A model generated the notes under the pieces. That model was not told the origin of the DNA. It was given only the letters and a program-made list of their open reading frames with translations, and ran no database searches. From Firmicutes bacterium UBA5201 (GTDB lineage: Bacteria; Bacillota; Clostridia; Peptostreptococcales; Acidaminobacteraceae), in the NCBI GenBank assembly GCA_002412775.1, contig DHVT01000003.1:14261-74443 (forward strand): a DNA stretch of 60,183 nucleotides. Direction: 5' to 3'. Shown here one piece after another: positions 52,180 through 60,183 of this stretch. Every line of letters begins with the position of its first letter. The stretch's first letter is position 1. The position numbers and the translations under genes are program-made.

Positions 52180-55100
52180 ATGAGACAGAAAGAAAAACGC
52201 ATTGGTATTGTTGCACTCGCCTTCTTGATTCTGCTATGTAGTGGAATCTATATTGCTTACCGACTTCATCCGGAAAGTTTTATAGGAAAGGACGAAATTA
52301 TCACACGTGGCGAATACGCTGCGATTCTAGCAAATGAGATTTCGCTTGATATCTCAAATTCAGAAAAAGAACCACCAAGTTTTTCAGACATCGATGATCA
52401 TTGGGCAGAGAAATACATTGAGGCTTTAGTAGATGCAGGAATCTTTGATCTAGCAGACTATCCAGATGCTTTCAAACCCGATGAGCCAATTACCCGTGCT
52501 GAAATTATCAAGCTTCTAGTGAAAATTAAAGGTTTGGAAGATGAGGCAATGAACACTCAAGGGCACAGTGGCTATAAGGATCAAGAAGTCATCAAAGATG
52601 AAGACAAAGGCTTTGTAATCATTGGTCGAGAGAATGGAATCATTGGAGATGAGGAGGATGATAAAATCAGGCCAAATGATCAGGCGACCAAAAGCGAAGC
52701 GGAGGAGATGACAGAGAGTATTAATCAAAAGCCGATTGAAGAAAAGCCTACAATACCATCACAAACGCCTGATACGACAACACCAGAACCAATTAAACCG
52801 ACTGAACCTGAAACTCCCACAGACCCAACGACAAATCCAGAAGAGAACATGCCACCTATAACACCAACTCCAGACTCTAGTGGTGGAAGTTCTCACGATA
52901 AGTCTGATAGAGATTCTTATCATCCTACAGCAGAGGTGAAGTTTGAATTACCCGAAGTAGTCCACACAGACAATGAAATTGAAGTGATGCCTATGTGGAA
53001 ATACATGAATAGCTATACTTGGACACTGTCTAAAACTGATGTAGATGGCTCTGAAAAGTCTATTGAGATGAAAGATGCTGTTACAGGCGCACTTGGACTG
53101 GAGGGTGGCACCGTTAAGTTTATGGAGTACGGTCAATATACTTTGACAGCCACCGCTAAAAATGCCAGAGGAAAAGAAACTGTACTATCCATGCAAATCA
53201 AAGTATACCCAGTTATCAATATGAACTTTGATATGCCTGAAACAACGCACACTGATAAATCAACAACCATCACATACTCGTTAGAAAATCTATATGGAAA
53301 CAACATCGAGTGGTCAGCGATAAAAGATGGTGAAGTAGCAAAAATAGCTGACATCTTTGACGGTGAACTTGGAAATGAAGGTGGAACCTTTGTTTTCAGG
53401 AACAAGGGGGAATATACCCTAACTGCATGGATTAAGGACGCTACTGGCCGTATATTTTCACATACGGAATCCACAAAAGTTTATCCTGTTGCGGGAATTT
53501 CATTTAACCTTCCATCCGTGTCTCATACGGATAAGGAACTTAATCTTTCAACGGTCCTAATTGAAGCAAATAACATGAACGTTGATTGGATCCTACTGAA
53601 GAATGGCGAGGCAGTTGAACTTTCAAATGAGCTCGAAGGTAAGCTAACCAATGAAGGTGGAAATATTCGTTTCAAGGATAAGGGCGTGTATATGCTCATT
53701 GGAAAATTAATCGATGAAACCAATAGAACATTTGAAGTTTCACATAGCATAACAATCTATCCCATTGGTTCTGTTGGATTTTATGCACCTGAAATTACGC
53801 ATACAGATAAGACAATCCACGTAGAAACCCGATTTGAAAATCTCGGAGATGCATCAATTCAGTGGTCACTATCCAAAGATGGTGAAACAGTTGAAGTTAA
53901 AAATGCAATTCAAGGTGAACTTGCTGATGAGGGAGGCTTCATCAGCTTTGTAAATAAAGGAGAGTATGTTCTTAAAGCATCCTTCACTGATAAGGCAGAA
54001 AGAAGTTACAGTTACTCAGCTCCAGTCAAAGTGTATCCAGTCCCGAGCATCTCGTATACTTTGCCTAAAACGGCTCACACAGATACTGTAGTCCAAGTGG
54101 TTCCTGAAACCTCAGAGATGGATGGCCTTAATGTTCAGTGGTTACTTGAGAATGGTTTTGGATTCCAAGATTTTGGAACGTATGTTAATGGAACGCTTGA
54201 TAATAATGGTGGTTCTATAAGTTTTAAACATGCTGGAACTTACGAATTGATTGCTCGCATTACTGATGAAACAGGTCGAGTATTCCTATTTGAAAACGGT
54301 GGTAAGATTGAGGTTCTGCCAGTGCCGAACATTTCATTTGAACTTCCGGAAACGACACATCTCGACCGTACCTTAGATCTTAGAACAAGAGGAAATAACA
54401 ATGTACTTCCGGTGAATTGGTCAATCATGAAGGATGGTGAGTTAGTAAATTTATCTGACGTTATTGATGGAGCCATTAATGCCTATGGTGGACAAATTCG
54501 TTTTACTCAGACTGGAGAATATACACTTACTTCCTCAATGACAGATGCTCTGGGAAGAGTATTTTCTTATACAGCATCAACTACAGTCTATCCAGTTCCG
54601 GAGATTTCACTTTCTGTGCCAGAGACTTGGTATGTAAGTGAGATGGGGGCAATCAGTGTTACCGGTACTTATATTGATAACCTCATTACAGAATGGACTA
54701 TTATAAAGGATGACGGTGGCTCTGAACCTTATTCCAATTTTGCAACTGGTGAATTAAACAAACAAGGTGGCAACCTAACATTCCCTTCAAAGGGCCAGTA
54801 TGAACTAACCCTAACAATGGCAGATACTTCTGGTCGAAGTTATGTAAATAGTGGTAGGTTTACGGTTTACCCAATCCCTAGCATGAGCACTTCACTGACA
54901 CCAATCAGTTACAGTGGTGATGCCATTACCGCTACAGCACTTGGTTCAGAACTTGATGGTATGGACATTGAATGGCTAATTTCTGTTGATGGTGGTGAGG
55001 AAAAGCCATATGCACAATGTGTAACAGGCTCGCTAGGTGAAAATGGAGGCAGCTTTACAGTCACTACAGATAAAACAATCTCTATTAAGCTGGTTGCTGA

Positions 55101-56244
55101 GGTGACAGATGTTAATGGTAGGAAATTTACTTTCACATCTAATACTGCGACAGTCAAGCCGGTAGCAAGTTTTAGTTTCTCAGCTCCACAGACTGTTCAC
55201 GTTGGTGATAGCATAAACGTTTCTATGCAGTCCTTATCTGGACTTGAGGGTAGGAATCTTAATTGGTCTCTATCTCAAGATAGCAATCCAGAGAATTATT
55301 CTGGAACATTATCAAATAGTGGCGGTAGCATTGTCATAAACAAAACCGGCAACTATGTTATAAAAGCTAGTACTATTGATAGCACCGGTAGAGAATTCAG
55401 TTTTTCCAAGAGCATCGCCATAACAAACACAGCACCTAACAAGCCAATCGCTAGTGCTGTTGTAACAAGAACTGCACTGAACTCTAAGCTAAAGGTCAAT
55501 ATTTCAGCCACAGCAACTGATCCAGACTCAGATGCATTCACACTTGAGTATTCAGGCAGTACGGCAGACAATTATTATCCTGTAGGAACTCATACTGTAA
55601 AGGTTAGAGCAAAGGATAAATGGGGTCTATATTCAGAATGGACAAACATCACTTTTACAGTTACAAACTCTGTACCTACTACACCAGTGATTACACGTAC
55701 ACCAGACGGAAACAGTGTCGCTCCCGGTGTACCAATAACCATTACAGCATCGAGCAGCGATCCTGATGGTGATGCCATCACATATGTTTGGGAGGGACGA
55801 CCTTCACAAACAAGCACAGCTTATCCACTGGGTAAAAATGTTGTTCGCGTCAAAGCAGTAGATTCTACTGGAGCAGAATCGCCATGGGCAGCTATCGTAT
55901 TCTTTGTTGCTGATCCTAATAGTGGCGGTGGTATGACGCTAAACGGTCCTGAATCCGTTATTCTTGAACAGGGGATTGCAGGTGCGACCATTACAAACTA
56001 TACCTTTACAGTGCCACCGGTTAGCGGACATAGTGGTCAAGATTATGGAAGAGTACGTGGATATAACGTTTTAGCTGGACAGTGGGATCAACTTGACTAT
56101 GCAACGACTACAAATGGCATTACATTCAGTAGAACTCTGTCGCCGAGTGTTTACAGCAAATTGGAGTTTTATTACTACACCAATCACGATTGCATGTACA
56201 ACAAATCAAATATCACCTATTCAGTAAGCTTCTATTTTCAATAA
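52180..56244 (+). CDS. Giant SLH surface protein with nine homologous repeats
   Basis: The 1354-residue protein has an N-terminal membrane or signal segment (about residues 8-28), SLH motifs (about 40-175; FSDIDDHWAEKYIEALVDAG is the clearest), a Pro/Thr-rich linker (180-245), then nine repeats of about 91-96 residues (251-1084), each opening like ISFELPETTHTD and ending in a VYPVP-like junction. Two PKD/FN3-like domains follow (about 1085-1262), then a 90-residue C-terminal domain with YYYTNHDCMYN. It is probably wall-anchored and adhesive. Repeats 7-9 diverge most. AAAGGATGG precedes the ATG. Confidence 0.85.
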   Translation: MRQKEKRIGIVALAFLILLCSGIYIAYRLHPESFIGKDEIITRGEYAAILANEISLDISNSEKEPPSFSDIDDHWAEKYIEALVDAGIFDLADYPDAFKPDEPITRAEIIKLLVKIKGLEDEAMNTQGHSGYKDQEVIKDEDKGFVIIGRENGIIGDEEDDKIRPNDQATKSEAEEMTESINQKPIEEKPTIPSQTPDTTTPEPIKPTEPETPTDPTTNPEENMPPITPTPDSSGGSSHDKSDRDSYHPTAEVKFELPEVVHTDNEIEVMPMWKYMNSYTWTLSKTDVDGSEKSIEMKDAVTGALGLEGGTVKFMEYGQYTLTATAKNARGKETVLSMQIKVYPVINMNFDMPETTHTDKSTTITYSLENLYGNNIEWSAIKDGEVAKIADIFDGELGNEGGTFVFRNKGEYTLTAWIKDATGRIFSHTESTKVYPVAGISFNLPSVSHTDKELNLSTVLIEANNMNVDWILLKNGEAVELSNELEGKLTNEGGNIRFKDKGVYMLIGKLIDETNRTFEVSHSITIYPIGSVGFYAPEITHTDKTIHVETRFENLGDASIQWSLSKDGETVEVKNAIQGELADEGGFISFVNKGEYVLKASFTDKAERSYSYSAPVKVYPVPSISYTLPKTAHTDTVVQVVPETSEMDGLNVQWLLENGFGFQDFGTYVNGTLDNNGGSISFKHAGTYELIARITDETGRVFLFENGGKIEVLPVPNISFELPETTHLDRTLDLRTRGNNNVLPVNWSIMKDGELVNLSDVIDGAINAYGGQIRFTQTGEYTLTSSMTDALGRVFSYTASTTVYPVPEISLSVPETWYVSEMGAISVTGTYIDNLITEWTIIKDDGGSEPYSNFATGELNKQGGNLTFPSKGQYELTLTMADTSGRSYVNSGRFTVYPIPSMSTSLTPISYSGDAITATALGSELDGMDIEWLISVDGGEEKPYAQCVTGSLGENGGSFTVTTDKTISIKLVAEVTDVNGRKFTFTSNTATVKPVASFSFSAPQTVHVGDSINVSMQSLSGLEGRNLNWSLSQDSNPENYSGTLSNSGGSIVINKTGNYVIKASTIDSTGREFSFSKSIAITNTAPNKPIASAVVTRTALNSKLKVNISATATDPDSDAFTLEYSGSTADNYYPVGTHTVKVRAKDKWGLYSEWTNITFTVTNSVPTTPVITRTPDGNSVAPGVPITITASSSDPDGDAITYVWEGRPSQTSTAYPLGKNVVRVKAVDSTGAESPWAAIVFFVADPNSGGGMTLNGPESVILEQGIAGATITNYTFTVPPVSGHSGQDYGRVRGYNVLAGQWDQLDYATTTNGITFSRTLSPSVYSKLEFYYYTNHDCMYNKSNITYSVSFYFQ

Positions 56245-56290
56245 CGATTCAGATTTAAATAACAAAACTTGAAAGAGAGGTAGATAACCA

Positions 56291-56980
56291 ATGTCAAAAT
56301 TATATATGTACGGTACAGAGCTTGGGGAGCTGGAACAATTGATGATGCTAGTGCCCAATTTTATGCCAAGGAAAAGCGGAATGATTGTTATGCATGGTAT
56401 TAATAGGGGGAAAGAGGCATCGAAATGTCAGCCATGCTTGTATGAGGAGAGTAGCTCCCAAATAAGTGAAATTGGAAATGTGATTAATGAAATAAATCGA
56501 TTAGGATTTGACAGCTATAAAGACATCACTTTCACTTGTTTTAAAAATCATAGGTCAATTCGACTCAATGAAAGACTTATCAATTTAGCCAGAAATTATG
56601 ATGGGGAAATATTTTTAAATGAAATTCAGCGTTCGAGATTTTATTCAGTGTGCAGGTTGCAAGGTGTATCCACTAAAGATAGAAATTCGTTTTACCTTGC
56701 CACATTGTTTTTGCTTACTGCGGATGATAAGTTGTGGAGCGTTGCAAAAGATCATGTTTATTTAGACAGTTTTGAATTTAAAAAGATGCAGCTTAGTGGA
56801 ATTAATACTGAAGGATATGCTCTCTATCAAACCGCCAGAACCATTTGCATGGGTAGAGAGTACATCAAACTGGATGAGATTGCAGACAAGACGTTAATCG
56901 GTGATAGGGCTTTTAAAGCGATTATCAATGCAATACTCATTTCAAAATATGGATTACTAGTGCTAAACCTAAATGACTAG
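56291..56980 (+). CDS. Conserved element protein, DUF6075-like C-terminal part
   Basis: The 229-residue protein is typical of Tn1549-type elements: an opening MYGTELGELEQLMMLVPNF, then GINRGKEASKCQPCLYEE, and a C-terminal half beginning FLNEIQRSRFYSVC that recalls DUF6075. No catalytic motif is visible and its role is unknown. A truncated copy of its N-terminus lies at 46438. AGAGAGGT precedes the ATG. It is the first clearly conjugative-element gene after the SLH gene, and a nested hairpin follows its stop. Confidence 0.75.
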   Translation: MSKLYMYGTELGELEQLMMLVPNFMPRKSGMIVMHGINRGKEASKCQPCLYEESSSQISEIGNVINEINRLGFDSYKDITFTCFKNHRSIRLNERLINLARNYDGEIFLNEIQRSRFYSVCRLQGVSTKDRNSFYLATLFLLTADDKLWSVAKDHVYLDSFEFKKMQLSGINTEGYALYQTARTICMGREYIKLDEIADKTLIGDRAFKAIINAILISKYGLLVLNLND

Positions 56981-56981
56981 A

Positions 56982-57039
56982 AGAGTTACTTTCTTACCGA
57001 GATGACTGTCTCAATAAAATAGAAGGTAGTTCTTTTTTA
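56982..57039 (+). terminator. Nested hairpin E with U-tract
   Basis: AGAGTTACTTTC (56982-56993) pairs with GAAGGTAGTTCT (57022-57033) over 12 pairs, three of them GU; the inner GAGA (56999-57002) pairs with TCTC (57009-57012). TTTTTT follows. It separates the DUF6075-like gene from the DUF4314 gene. Confidence 0.72.
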
Positions 57040-57149
57040 TTGGCTCAAACTAGAAAGCGGGTTAGCTTATGAGATCATGAGAATTGGTCTCTGAAGACCG
57101 CTGAAGAGCTTGGAGTAACAGAATGTACAGACAATGGAGGGATAGGTAT

Positions 57150-57437
57150 ATGCATGGTTTTAAATCTCGAAACGAAGTTGAAAGAATCAAGGAGCAGTAT
57201 CCTGTAGGCACTAGGATAGAACTTATCCAGATGGATGATCCATATGCACCTGTTGAGTCTGGTATACAAGGAACTGTTGAAATCGTTGACGATGCAGGCA
57301 CTCTTCATATGAAATGGGATAACGGAAGAACTTTGGGCATCGTCCCCGGGGAAGATCAGTTCAAGGTAATCTCAAAACCTGCTGAGGAAACAATGGACAA
57401 TGATCAAAAGCAAGGCATGGGAGGATTGAATATGTAA
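57150..57437 (+). CDS. DUF4314-domain protein of conjugative elements
   Basis: The 95-residue protein contains the DUF4314 domain: YPVGTRIELIQMDDPYAPVE, then GIQGTVEIVDDAG and MKWDNGRTLGIVPGEDQFK. It is an SH3-like beta-barrel common in Tn1549-like elements, often near antirestriction or replication genes; its function is unknown. ATG 57150 is set by GGAGGG (57136-57141); the longer frame from 57123 has no ribosome-binding site. Upstream, near 57060-57110, another frame could be the remnant of a further gene, but this is weak. Confidence 0.82.
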   Translation: MHGFKSRNEVERIKEQYPVGTRIELIQMDDPYAPVESGIQGTVEIVDDAGTLHMKWDNGRTLGIVPGEDQFKVISKPAEETMDNDQKQGMGGLNM

Positions 57438-57480
57438 AGACAAGAACAAAAACTGCTACAAGCAAATTAATTGAATAATT

Positions 57481-57591
57481 CAAGGCATATATGTACGGAA
57501 AGTAAACCGTGCTTTTTTTTATGCCTTGAGTTCTATGAGGCCGCTTGAATGACTGCAATATGCAGTGAATCAAGCGGCCTTTTTTTATTTC
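57481..57591 (+). terminator. Pair of nested hairpins C and D, ahead of the DNA-binding-like gene
   Basis: C: CAAGGCAT (57481-57488) pairs with ATGCCTTG (57521-57528), inner GTACGG with CCGTGC. D: AGGCCGCTTGA (57538-57548) pairs with TCAAGCGGCCT (57570-57580), inner ACTGCA with TGCAGT, loop ATA, then TTTTTTT. A degraded copy of both lies at 46701-46835. Confidence 0.82.
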
Positions 57592-57627
57592 AAAAAAACT
57601 ATCCCACCAGAAAAAGGAGGCGAGGAG

Positions 57628-57984
57628 GTGGAATATGTAAATCTTAATGAGAGATTTTTAAGTCACTTAAAAAGAAATCATACAGGTGCAGGGAGTGCTG
57701 TACAAAGCAAGGGGTTGGAACTACGGTTTCAAATGAGCGGAAGGAAGATCCGTGACATAGTCAATACACTCAGATGCGAGGGACATCCCATCTGCAGTGA
57801 CGATGGCGGTTATTATTATGGCGCCAATAAGCATGAGGTTCTTGGTAGCATACGTCAGCTGAATAGCCGGATTGAAAAAATTGCAGAAGCTAAAAATGGA
57901 CTGGTAGATGCCCTATCCCTCTATCCGGATTCAAGTAGCAATGAACAGCTTCAAATCTGGTTTGTGTGTGTGAAGGAGGGATGA
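57628..57984 (+). CDS. Small conserved element protein, probable winged helix
   Basis: The 118-residue protein opens NLNERFLSHLKRNHTGAGSA and contains LRFQMSGRKIRDIVNTLRCEG, which looks like a winged-helix recognition pattern, then YYYGANKHEVLGSIRQLNSR, a wing and last helix. It is common in Tn1549-type elements ahead of the adenine methylase gene. DNA binding is an inference. GTG 57628 is preferred with AAAGGAGG at 57613-57620; a longer frame would begin inside hairpin D. Confidence 0.65.
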   Translation: MEYVNLNERFLSHLKRNHTGAGSAVQSKGLELRFQMSGRKIRDIVNTLRCEGHPICSDDGGYYYGANKHEVLGSIRQLNSRIEKIAEAKNGLVDALSLYPDSSSNEQLQIWFVCVKEG

Positions 57985-57999
57985 TTTATTAATAGTTTT

Positions 58000-58848
58000 A
58001 TGAGTTGGATAGGCGGAAAGAAATCCATGAGGGAACTGATTGTTTCGCTCTTTCCGCTTTATTATGAAAGGTATATTGAAGTATTCGGTGGAGGGGGTTG
58101 GGTTTTATTTCATAAGCCACCGGGCAATGATTTTGAAGTTTATAATGACTTCAATAGTTTGCTCGTAAACCTTTATCGATGTGTCAGAGATCAATATGAA
58201 GAACTTCAAAATGAGCTGAAGTATGTTTTAAATTCAAGAGAGGATTTTGATGAAGTCAAAGCTGTCCTTGATAAGGCATATGTTGAAAATGACGTCAAAC
58301 GTGCAGCGTGCTTTTATCAACTAATCAGATACAGCTATGCATCAGGACTTACGAGCTTCGGCAGCCAACCCCATGACATCAGAAGCAATTTTCCTATCAT
58401 TGAGCAGGCTCACCGTAGACTAGCAAAAGTAGTCATCGAAAATAAAGATTTTGAAAAGCTGATTCGGCAATATGATCGCCCTGTCAGCTTTTTTTATTTG
58501 GATCCACCTTACTTCGACACAGAAAAGTACTACAAGAATGTCGGAGAAGGTGGTTTTCAAAAGGAAGATCACATCAGACTCAGAGATACACTGCTTGGTA
58601 TAGAAGGGAAGTTTCTACTTTCCTACAATGACTGCGAGTATATCAGAGAACTGTACGATGCCCCTGGCATCACGATCGAGAGTTACAACCGAATCAATAA
58701 CATCAAGCAAAGATATGATAATGGCGCTCAGTTTTCAGAGATTCTCATAGCCAATTATGACATGCATGAACGTGAGCGAGACGGCTTGGGGCAAATGAAT
58801 TTATTTGATATCAATAACGAATTTAATAAGGAGGAAATCAGCTTATGA
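58000..58848 (+). CDS. D12-class DNA adenine-N6 methyltransferase (Dam-like)
   Basis: The 282-residue protein has the D12 family motifs: SWIGGKKSMRELI (motif X), FGGGGWVLFHK (SAM site) and FYLDPPYFDT (catalytic DPPY). It methylates adenine in an unknown site and may protect the element from host restriction. ATG 58000 lies 20 bases from the strong GAAGGAGGG (57972-57980). An in-frame ATT at 57988 has ideal spacing and would add INSF, matching the longer N-terminus I recall in relatives, so the true start may be ATT. It overlaps the next gene by four bases. Confidence 0.88.
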   Translation: MSWIGGKKSMRELIVSLFPLYYERYIEVFGGGGWVLFHKPPGNDFEVYNDFNSLLVNLYRCVRDQYEELQNELKYVLNSREDFDEVKAVLDKAYVENDVKRAACFYQLIRYSYASGLTSFGSQPHDIRSNFPIIEQAHRRLAKVVIENKDFEKLIRQYDRPVSFFYLDPPYFDTEKYYKNVGEGGFQKEDHIRLRDTLLGIEGKFLLSYNDCEYIRELYDAPGITIESYNRINNIKQRYDNGAQFSEILIANYDMHERERDGLGQMNLFDINNEFNKEEISL

Positions 58849-59342
58849 AAAGACTAGAACAAGCGGTAAAAGGTTTTCTGTGCCTTCCAATTACAGAATC
58901 TGCAGAAAGAAAAATTGGTGATGTCGGAAAGTTAGAAGTAACCATCATCAAAAGTGGTGTAGTGCTTACAAAGTCAGAAATGACGGCGATGGATGTATTA
59001 GAAACCATTGATGGACTTGAAGAAATACTCAAAGAATTGTACAACGCTCTAGTTGGTGCAACAGGCATTTGTTGTGAGGATTGCGACCCAGATGAAACTG
59101 AAGATGCGGTTGCAATCAAACTGCCAGAATTTATTCTCGAAGATGCAGGCATTCCAAAAGACGCTAAGCTTTGTGCGTTCACAACTGAGGCGAGTGGCGA
59201 AGTGACCGTCATGGAGGCTGAATACAAACATGATCTCACCGATGTGCCTGAAGACATGCTTAAGTTATTAAAGGACATTGGAGTTTGCTTATCTTGCCTC
59301 AATGAGTGCCTGATGTCTGAAAGAATCATTTATGGAAAGTAG
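58845..59342 (+). CDS. Conserved element protein of unknown function
   Basis: The 165-residue acidic protein has a cysteine group (GICCEDCDPDE) and a segment IKLPEFILEDAGIPKDAKLC that resembles an AbrB/MazE-like swapped-hairpin domain. A second pair, VCLSCLNEC, lies near the end. I do not recognise a named family; similar genes lie after the D12 methylase in related elements. ATG overlaps the methylase stop, and AGGAGG lies upstream within it. A DNA-binding regulator is possible but unproven. Confidence 0.65.
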   Translation: MKRLEQAVKGFLCLPITESAERKIGDVGKLEVTIIKSGVVLTKSEMTAMDVLETIDGLEEILKELYNALVGATGICCEDCDPDETEDAVAIKLPEFILEDAGIPKDAKLCAFTTEASGEVTVMEAEYKHDLTDVPEDMLKLLKDIGVCLSCLNECLMSERIIYGK

Positions 59343-59404
59343 AAGTAACCTAAACCTAAAATCAATTTATGTGAGCGGACATGGGGCAATGGGAGGTGAT
59401 GTAA

Positions 59405-59962
59405 ATGAGCGGAATTGAAATGAAAAACGGACTACTTGTCTTTTATGGGAATCCTGCAGGTTATGTCAAAGAGAACGAAGTAACTGTTGACACGATGTTT
59501 CAGGGTAAAGAATTTGACGAGTGGCTTGCAGAAAAAAAGTTCATTCCCAATTGGACAGAAGGCGTTTTTGAAAGGCTTTCTAAAGGTGAAAAATTAGGGG
59601 GCTCACTTGAGGCTAGCAGTCCCCTTAAAAAAGTTCGAATTTGGCAGCTTAAACCTGAGTCAGATTTTGAACTCAGATTCAGATCTTACGATGATGTAGT
59701 GACAGCCTCTGGAGAGCCATGTAAGGATAATTACGATGTTATCTTTGATTGTGAACTTGAAACAAATGATCTTGAGTCCATCTATACAAATTTCAACTTG
59801 AACCACCCATCAGATTTTAAAGGACACTCTCTTTCAATTTCTGATGTGGTGGAGCTTTACGATGAAAACGGCAGAGAATTTCATTATGTGGACCAATTCG
59901 GATTCAAGGAAATTGAATTTATGGATCAAGAAAAAGAACAGGATATAAAAATGAGCATGTAA
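59405..59962 (+). CDS. YodL-domain element protein
   Basis: The 185-residue protein has an unknown N-terminal part and a C-terminal YodL-like domain (about residues 75-170): QLKPESDFELRFRSYDDV, then DVIFDCELETNDLESIY and FKGHSLSISDVVELYDENG. YodL-type domains are common in conjugative elements near the transfer genes; function unknown. GGGAGGTGATG precedes ATG 59405. It lies 28 bases before the DUF6133 gene and probably belongs to the transfer operon. Confidence 0.82.
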   Translation: MSGIEMKNGLLVFYGNPAGYVKENEVTVDTMFQGKEFDEWLAEKKFIPNWTEGVFERLSKGEKLGGSLEASSPLKKVRIWQLKPESDFELRFRSYDDVVTASGEPCKDNYDVIFDCELETNDLESIYTNFNLNHPSDFKGHSLSISDVVELYDENGREFHYVDQFGFKEIEFMDQEKEQDIKMSM

Positions 59963-59990
59963 AAAATCTAAACTACTGGAGGAACTATCA

Positions 59991-60183
59991 ATGAAAAGAT
60001 TTATGAAAAACGTAAATAACTTTGCTGTAAGACAGGCTATCAGAGCGGATAAAGCACTTAGAAATAATAAGGGAGAAGGCTATATCGATACAGCGGTTAA
60101 AATTCTGATTGCTGTTGTACTTGGCGCACTTTTACTTGCAGGACTCTATGCATTGTTTGGTGAGGTGGTCATGTTTTCTTCAC
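59991..60183 (+). CDS. DUF6133/Maff2-family small membrane protein (3' end outside window)
   Basis: The 64 visible codons open with a short basic part (KRFMKNVNNFAVRQAIRADK) and the motif GEGYIDTAVKILIAVVLGAL, the hallmark of the DUF6133/Maff2 group, with one transmembrane helix. In Tn1549-like elements this small protein stands at the start of the type IV secretion genes and may act as a transfer-channel component. The frame is open to the window end. GGAGG lies upstream. Confidence 0.85.
   Translation, partial: MKRFMKNVNNFAVRQAIRADKALRNNKGEGYIDTAVKILIAVVLGALLLAGLYALFGEVVMFSS

Noticed and set aside
54909..55817. Reverse-strand frames opposite the SLH gene
   Set aside because: They mirror the repeat structure of the forward gene and lack ribosome-binding sites.
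57060..57122. Remnant of an antirestriction or other gene before DUF4314
   Set aside because: One frame reads plausibly (ENWSLKTAEELG), but it is short, changes frame and matches no family I can name.
1..60183. tRNA or rRNA genes
   Set aside because: No cloverleaf or conserved rRNA segment was recognised on either strand; a tRNAscan run would settle it.

Overview
The window comes from a low-GC Gram-positive bacterium, most likely a member of the Clostridia. The reasons are strong AGGAGG ribosome-binding sites, frequent GTG and TTG starts, the gene order tig-clpP-clpX-lon-ysxC, a TGS-domain nucleoside kinase, and a Tn1549-type conjugative-element segment at the right edge. CheV, PilZ and GGDEF/EAL proteins suggest a motile or surface-sensing cell that uses cyclic di-GMP. 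The genus cannot be fixed from the sequence alone.

Positions 1-45844 are chromosomal core. On the left are an incomplete nucleoid-associated protein gene, rluF, two membrane-anchored unknowns, recX and a convergent UvrD-like helicase. Next come the protein quality-control cluster (tig, clpP, clpX, lon), ysxC and a cyclophilin. A reverse-strand class II aldolase is fenced off by a perfect bidirectional terminator. Positions 12949-19873 hold RNA-modification genes (an RsmF-like methyltransferase, RsuA-like and RluA-like pseudouridine synthases), a HEPN-like protein and a nucleoside kinase. Positions 19894-26139 hold a membrane PP2C phosphatase, an HTH regulator with a peptide-binding lipoprotein, a QueG-like reductase and kbl. 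Then cheV, a polyamine operon (XRE-cupin regulator plus potABCD), folD, an RCC1-repeat membrane protein, PilZ, rlmN, a universal stress protein, a YeiH transporter, and a tightly overlapping run: radical SAM, small alarmone synthetase, TtcA-like enzyme, phosphoesterase. The core part closes with a GGDEF-EAL protein and an RlmD-type methyltransferase.

From about 45845 to the right edge the sequence looks accessory: it appears AT-richer by eye and its genes are of the mobile-element type. It holds a BFD-like [2Fe-2S] protein, a degraded duplicate of element genes (46438-46835), a cadmium/zinc efflux operon (cadC, cadA, an ICMT-like methyltransferase), two tandem c-di-GMP-I riboswitches in front of an exported transglutaminase-like protein, and a 1354-residue SLH surface protein with nine homologous repeats. 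The conserved early genes of a Tn1549-type integrative conjugative element follow: a DUF6075-like protein, DUF4314, a small DNA-binding-like protein, a D12 adenine methylase, a YodL protein and the start of a DUF6133/Maff2 protein. The element continues past the right edge. No integrase is visible.

The most notable points are three. The second riboswitch has a P1 helix that directly covers the ribosome-binding site. A family of nested hairpins with U-tracts lies ahead of several element genes. A broken second copy of part of the element sits at its left end. Host-side c-di-GMP enzymes and receptors are in the same window, so element cargo appears to be wired to a host second messenger.
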